Of a stretch of 64,000 nucleotides of DNA, positions 60,917-64,000 are shown one piece after another. The position numbers were made by a program, and so were the translations under genes. Below the pieces are notes generated by a model. It was not told the DNA's origin, did not search any database, and worked only from the letters and a program-made list of their open reading frames with translations. How positions within the stretch are numbered: the first letter of the stretch is position 1; the number at the start of each line of letters is the position of its first letter. The stretch comes from Plecoglossus altivelis (taxonomy: Eukaryota > Chordata > Actinopteri > Osmeriformes > Plecoglossidae): the NCBI GenBank assembly GCA_036571765.1, contig BROE01000003.1:13898143-13962142 (forward strand), read 5' to 3'.

Positions 60917-63258
60917 CTAGAAAACATAAATAAAAATAAAAGACACTTTAGTGATGGTGGAGCTTCCTTTATGCAACTGTTAAATTTTAATTTTAGATAA
61001 GTAGTCAGGGAACACACTATTTTCCTCAATTGGGAAATATCAAGTCATAAAATTACAAATAAGGAAGTAGAAATGCCCACAATCCTTTGAGACTTTTAGA
61101 TTTAATTTAACTTTGTAGGTTTCACCATTGAGCAATAATAGTTTTTAATTGTTTAAAGAACATGATTGTATTCTTCGCATCACAGCTTTGTATTTCTCTG
61201 CAACACTATCCCAATTAGTCACTGTGGGAATGACCCATAGACTTTGGGTGTCACATGATAGGATTAGTCATGACAACCGCTGTGGTTGCCAACCAACCCC
61301 AAACAAGCACATGAGCCGAGGATACATAGGCTTCTAAGGGAGTGCTGTGACAAAAATAGTCCTGACTTCACTACATAACATGTAGTTCAACAATAATAAT
61401 ACAAATAAAAATTATAATAAACTACTTTTGAGAACAAAATAATGAACATTAAAAAGCCCGTGTTAATTATTTGTCAATAAAAAAATGGTAGTGTGTAGTA
61501 CTGGTAAAAGTTGTATAAAACTTTGTTCTAACCTTTTTCTTTGGTGGCTTGTCCTTGCTCTCCTTCATTATTTTTTTGTCTTCGGATGCGCCTGGCCTTC
61601 TCCATGGCACCACTACAGTAGCAGGGTCACAGTGCTTCTTCAACTGTCTGTTAGGCAGTCTTGTGGGGTTGGCGAGGCTAGTTTTCTGGGGGATGCGGCC
61701 TTTGATTTCCTTATTGGAAGCCTGACTGAGTGGACTTTGTTTGGAGTTGTAAGGTAGGATAGAGTTGTCTGTGTAGCCTTCAGTTTCGAATGTGGGAGGG
61801 TCAGTGACTGAGGGGGAACTCTGGAAGCAGGCACTAAAATTGAGGGGGTGGTAGGGGTCGTTTTTGGGGGACAGGGACATCCAGAGCTGCTCCTCTTCAT
61901 CCTCATCCAGGGACAAAGGTCCCGTGCAATTATCTTCGTCTATTGTACCGGTTTTAGAGCTTGGAGCTGAAACTGCAGCCTTCACTGTCTTCTGCGACTT
62001 CATGGAGGATTTGTCTTGGTGTGGGGGAGCAGTCACAGCACTCGCTGTAAAGCACATGGGGTTGTAAGGGTCTTCAGGGCTGGAGAACAGCTCCCACAGC
62101 CTCTCGCTTTCCTCCTTGTCGAGGTCTGCACATGAGCCATCTGAACTGCCCCAACTGCTAGAACTGCTTTCACTATCAGAACGACTGGACCAAAACTTCA
62201 AGCCTTGAGGCTCCTGGAAGTACTCAGTAACCCTGGAGGTGGGGTCGAGTTCAGGAGCACTCCTATTCTCCATTTTAGCTTTGCCCATATCTGTGGTGCT
62301 TGACATGTACGTTGATAAAAAAGAGAGGTTATTCGATCTGGAGAGGGACTCGTGTAGGGCTTCACTATTCTCCCTGTGAAACTCTTCAGTGGCTTGGTCA
62401 ACATCTTTGCCCTGGTGATTTTCTTTACGTTTGGATTCTAAAACTTTCTTTGTGGTTTTGTAGCATGCTTCATCTGTACCAGAGCTGTCAGAGCTTGTCA
62501 AAAATATGTTCCAGTCGCCAGGAAAGCCCAGTTTCCAGCTTGGATGGTGTCCAAGGCAGAGTCCATCGTCGTTATTGGGGAAACAGTCAGCAGCTCGAGA
62601 TACAAAGTCGTCTACTAAACCACAGCACAGATCCTCCGCACGTAGACTGGACAGCAGTGCCCCCGCTTGGGAACTCCCAGAAAAGGAGTCGCCGCCGTCG
62701 GCGCAGAAATTTGATAGAGGATTCGAGCCACCCACCATTACGCTATTTTCACCATCAAACAATGACGAAAAGATAAAAGACTCGGATGGATTTGTAGTTG
62801 AGCTCATGTGTCCCGTCTCGTCCGTGATCCGTAGGTGTACTTCAAATCGGAACATCTGAAAAACTAATAAAAAATGCATGTATTTTATATGATCGAATAT
62901 ATTACGCAATTAATTACACACGTAATACTATAGAAACATGGCTGAAAAACGTGTTAGATAACCATCCAGACCATGCTTCACTTTCGAATTGTCGAGCCTG
63001 CTGACATTTTGTAACCGCTCGCTTCAAGTACAAAAATACTTCTCTACTAATAACAAAATAGGCTATGATGTTGACTCATCGTTCTAACAGCCAAACAACT
63101 TGCCTAGAAACTAGTTATTGATCAAATTATTTAAAATTACCTGATAAGAAGCTGTAGTAGATGACATGGACCAACAACCGAAGTTGTTCCCACAGTACAA
63201 AGAGTATCTGCTTCGTCCACGGCAGGAGCGCCATTCCACCTTCGCTAAATCGCTCCAT
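60695..63258 (-). CDS. ppp1r15: PPP1R15-family eIF2alpha phosphatase subunit (GADD34/CReP), three exons
   Basis: Regulatory subunit that brings protein phosphatase 1 to phosphorylated eIF2alpha and so ends the integrated stress response, probably at the ER membrane. Exons 63141-63258, 61533-62863 and 60695-60916 join in frame to 556 residues from ATG 63258. Visible parts: a hydrophobic/amphipathic N-terminal segment (WTKQILFVLWEQLRLLVHVI) like the membrane region of the family; two acidic repeats at about 292-312 and 363-383 (LWELFSSPEDPYNPMCFTA; LWMSLSPKNDPYHPLNFSA); the PP1-docking KVQF (483-486), formed across the last intron; then WEELARDRDRFQRRIQE and EDAIGYC. DPYNP repeats and EDAIGYC are PPP1R15B-like, while VHVLRTW resembles PPP1R15A (VHFLAVW). 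Therefore only the family is named firmly. Confidence 0.9.
61533..62863 (-). CDS. ppp1r15: ppp1r15 exon 2: acidic/PEST central region with DPY.P repeats
   Basis: 1331 bases. The acceptor ttttttattag (before 62863) is chosen because it alone keeps the frame from exon 1. The stronger-looking ttttcag eight bases on would hit a stop immediately. Rich in Ser, Asp, Glu; contains runs such as SDSESSSSSWGSSDGS and LDEDEEEQLW. Ends AAAAAG|gttaga so that K is followed by exon 3's VQF. Confidence 0.85.
63141..63258 (-). CDS. ppp1r15: ppp1r15 exon 1: N-terminal membrane-associating helix
   Basis: ATG 63258 has A at -3 and G at +4. In-frame alternatives are 63297 (13 residues longer, weaker context) and 63234. 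It encodes MALLPWTKQILFVLWEQLR and LLVHVIYYSFLS, ending TCAG|gtaatt in phase 1. The strongly hydrophobic segment matches the family's ER-targeting N-terminus. Human PPP1R15B has WTK in the equivalent stretch, but no intron after it as far as I recall. Confidence 0.78.
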
Positions 63259-63319
63259 TGTTGATCGGTCAGAACCTCTCGGACCATAAGTAGTCATTTC
63301 AAGGTTGCCTTGCGATTTC

Positions 63320-63400
63320 TCACGTATTCTGATATTCCTCGTCAAAAACAAACTGATTACTCTGTTTTATCAGTTGTCTGACATTGTCTAACGGCTTCAT
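63320..63400 (-). promoter_or_regulatory. ppp1r15 upstream ORF 2 (26 codons)
   Basis: ATG at 63400 reads MKPLDNVRQLIKQ and ends at TGA 63320-63322, 23 bases before the first in-frame main-ORF ATG (63297). Together with uORF1 it gives the two-uORF leader typical of stress-bypassing mRNAs. Depends on the transcript starting right of 63461. Confidence 0.6.
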
Positions 63401-63425
63401 TTTTCTGATGAGTGTCTCTCTCGAC

Positions 63426-63461
63426 CTAACAAGTCTCTAAAACATAAAGTATAGTCTTCAT
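63426..63461 (-). promoter_or_regulatory. ppp1r15 upstream ORF 1 (11 codons)
   Basis: ATG at 63461 reads MKTILYVLETC then TAG. It precedes the main ORF in the presumed 5' leader. Upstream ORFs in PPP1R15A/B mRNAs are known to hold translation low until eIF2alpha is phosphorylated. Confidence 0.6.
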
Positions 63462-63522
63462 ATTTTCAAGATGTGTTGTCGTCGTAGTAGAAAGAAGTGA
63501 ATGTCACAATGATTACACTACT

Positions 63523-63640
63523 CTAAATAAGCAGGGACTCGTCGTCAACAGCGCTCCGATTGGCCACGAGAAAAGCCACTCACGACAGTACCTCCCTTTT
63601 ACGTGCACACGCCTTGCAATACGTAGTGACTGATGACGCA
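63523..63640 (-). promoter_or_regulatory. ppp1r15 promoter: TATA-like, CCAAT and stress-type elements
   Basis: On the minus strand: an inverted-complement CCAAT box (ATTGG on plus at 63559-63563) and a TATA-like TTATTTAG at 63530-63523, in promoter order with start expected near 63495, just before uORF1. Further upstream lie TTGCAAT (63614-63620, C/EBP-like) and TGATGACGCA (63631-63640, CRE/ATF-like). Assigned by eye; no transcript data. Confidence 0.45.
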
Positions 63641-63787
63641 TGGAAACTGCCCGTAGGTTCCCCAAGACACCCGTATCTATACCGAATGTACCAAGTGCAA
63701 TACCATAACGAAAATGACTTAAGATGGGAAAGAAAGAAAAAAAACATCTTGAACTGAATAAACACACATGCTCAATTTAAATTCTTT

Positions 63788-63793
63788 TTTATT
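63788..63793 (-). terminator. rps13: rps13 polyadenylation signal AATAAA
   Basis: AATAAA on the minus strand 21 bases after the rps13 stop codon, giving the very short 3' UTR usual for ribosomal protein genes. Confidence 0.8.
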
Positions 63794-63813
63794 TATCGAA
63801 AAAGTGATGATTC

Positions 63814-63847
63814 TTATGCCACCAGAGCAGAAGCTGTAGAGGACTCA
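63814..63847 (-). CDS. rps13: rps13 last coding exon (40S ribosomal protein S13, uS15)
   Basis: After acceptor gtttctgatccacag the minus strand reads one base plus ESSTASALVA and TAA (63814-63816). This is the invariant C-terminus of eukaryotic RPS13 (..YESSTASALVA). Only the last 10 codons are in the window; the previous exon lies to the right. RPS13 is a small-subunit ribosomal protein. The human gene is a neighbour of PLEKHA7 on 11p15, which agrees with the order here. Confidence 0.88.
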
Positions 63848-64000
63848 CTGTGGATCAGAAACGGAAAGGACATGGTTAATAATATATCCAGGAGCATAAA
63901 GAACCCATTTCGATTTCCTATTCAAATACTGAATGTTGATAGTCTTTGAATATTTTGCATGTGAGGATTCCTATGACTTGTTTAGGTGAGCTTATGAACC
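63848..64000 (-). other. rps13: rps13 last intron (partial)
   Basis: No exon in these 153 bases. Human RPS13 introns host the C/D snoRNA SNORD14. No C box (TGATGA) is seen on the minus strand in this piece, so that snoRNA, if present, lies outside the window. Confidence 0.6.

Noticed and set aside
61485..62859. Plus-strand ORFs opposite ppp1r15 exon 2
   Set aside because: Shadows of the real minus-strand coding exon; no splice or domain support.
63848..64000. SNORD14-type snoRNA in the rps13 intron
   Set aside because: No C box on the transcribed strand in the visible part of the intron.

Overview
The window is a piece of a vertebrate nuclear genome, most likely a ray-finned (teleost) fish. 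The reasons are spliced genes with GT-AG introns, kilobase-scale introns crowded with (CA)n, (GA)n and (TG)n microsatellites, a tRNA-Cys-derived SINE ending in a GATAAAAG.GTCTGCTAA tail of the kind seen in fish SINEs, and protein sequences close to but clearly diverged from mammalian orthologues. Everything recognisable is on the minus strand. I see no prokaryotic, viral or CRISPR content.

Right to left, in the direction of transcription, there are three genes. (1) The last coding exon of rps13 (40S protein S13/uS15) at 63814-63847, with its polyadenylation signal. (2) A complete three-exon PPP1R15-family gene at 60695-63258 (GADD34/CReP family, the PP1 targeting subunit that dephosphorylates eIF2alpha), with two upstream ORFs and a compact promoter squeezed between it and rps13. 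(3) plekha7 from its ATG at 55545 to a stop at 2708: 24 coding exons that I joined by splice site and reading phase into a continuous 1233-codon frame (1164 without cassette exon 13). An additional exon at about 186-394 belongs to a longer C-terminal isoform that continues out of the window. The two WW domains are split over exons 1-4, the PH domain over exons 6-9, the proline/serine-rich middle lies in exons 10-11, the coiled coil in exons 14-19, and the tail in exons 20-24.

plekha7 is dominated by its introns. Intron 3 alone is about 28.7 kb (26363-55075) and holds simple repeats, one SINE and a strong G-quadruplex candidate, but no gene I can support. The intergenic stretch 55546-60694 is also apparently empty apart from the plekha7 promoter side and the ppp1r15 3' UTR.

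The most interesting point is gene order. Human PLEKHA7 and RPS13 are near neighbours on 11p15, with no PPP1R15 gene between them. Human PPP1R15A sits by PLEKHA4 (19q13) and PPP1R15B by PLEKHA6 (1q32). A PPP1R15 gene between plekha7 and rps13 looks like a further whole-genome-duplication copy in the PLEKHA7 paralogon, absent from mammals. Its sequence mixes A-like and B-like features. Further points concern alternative C-termini and a cassette exon of plekha7, splice-site-adjacent dinucleotide repeats, and possible back-splicing around exon 8.
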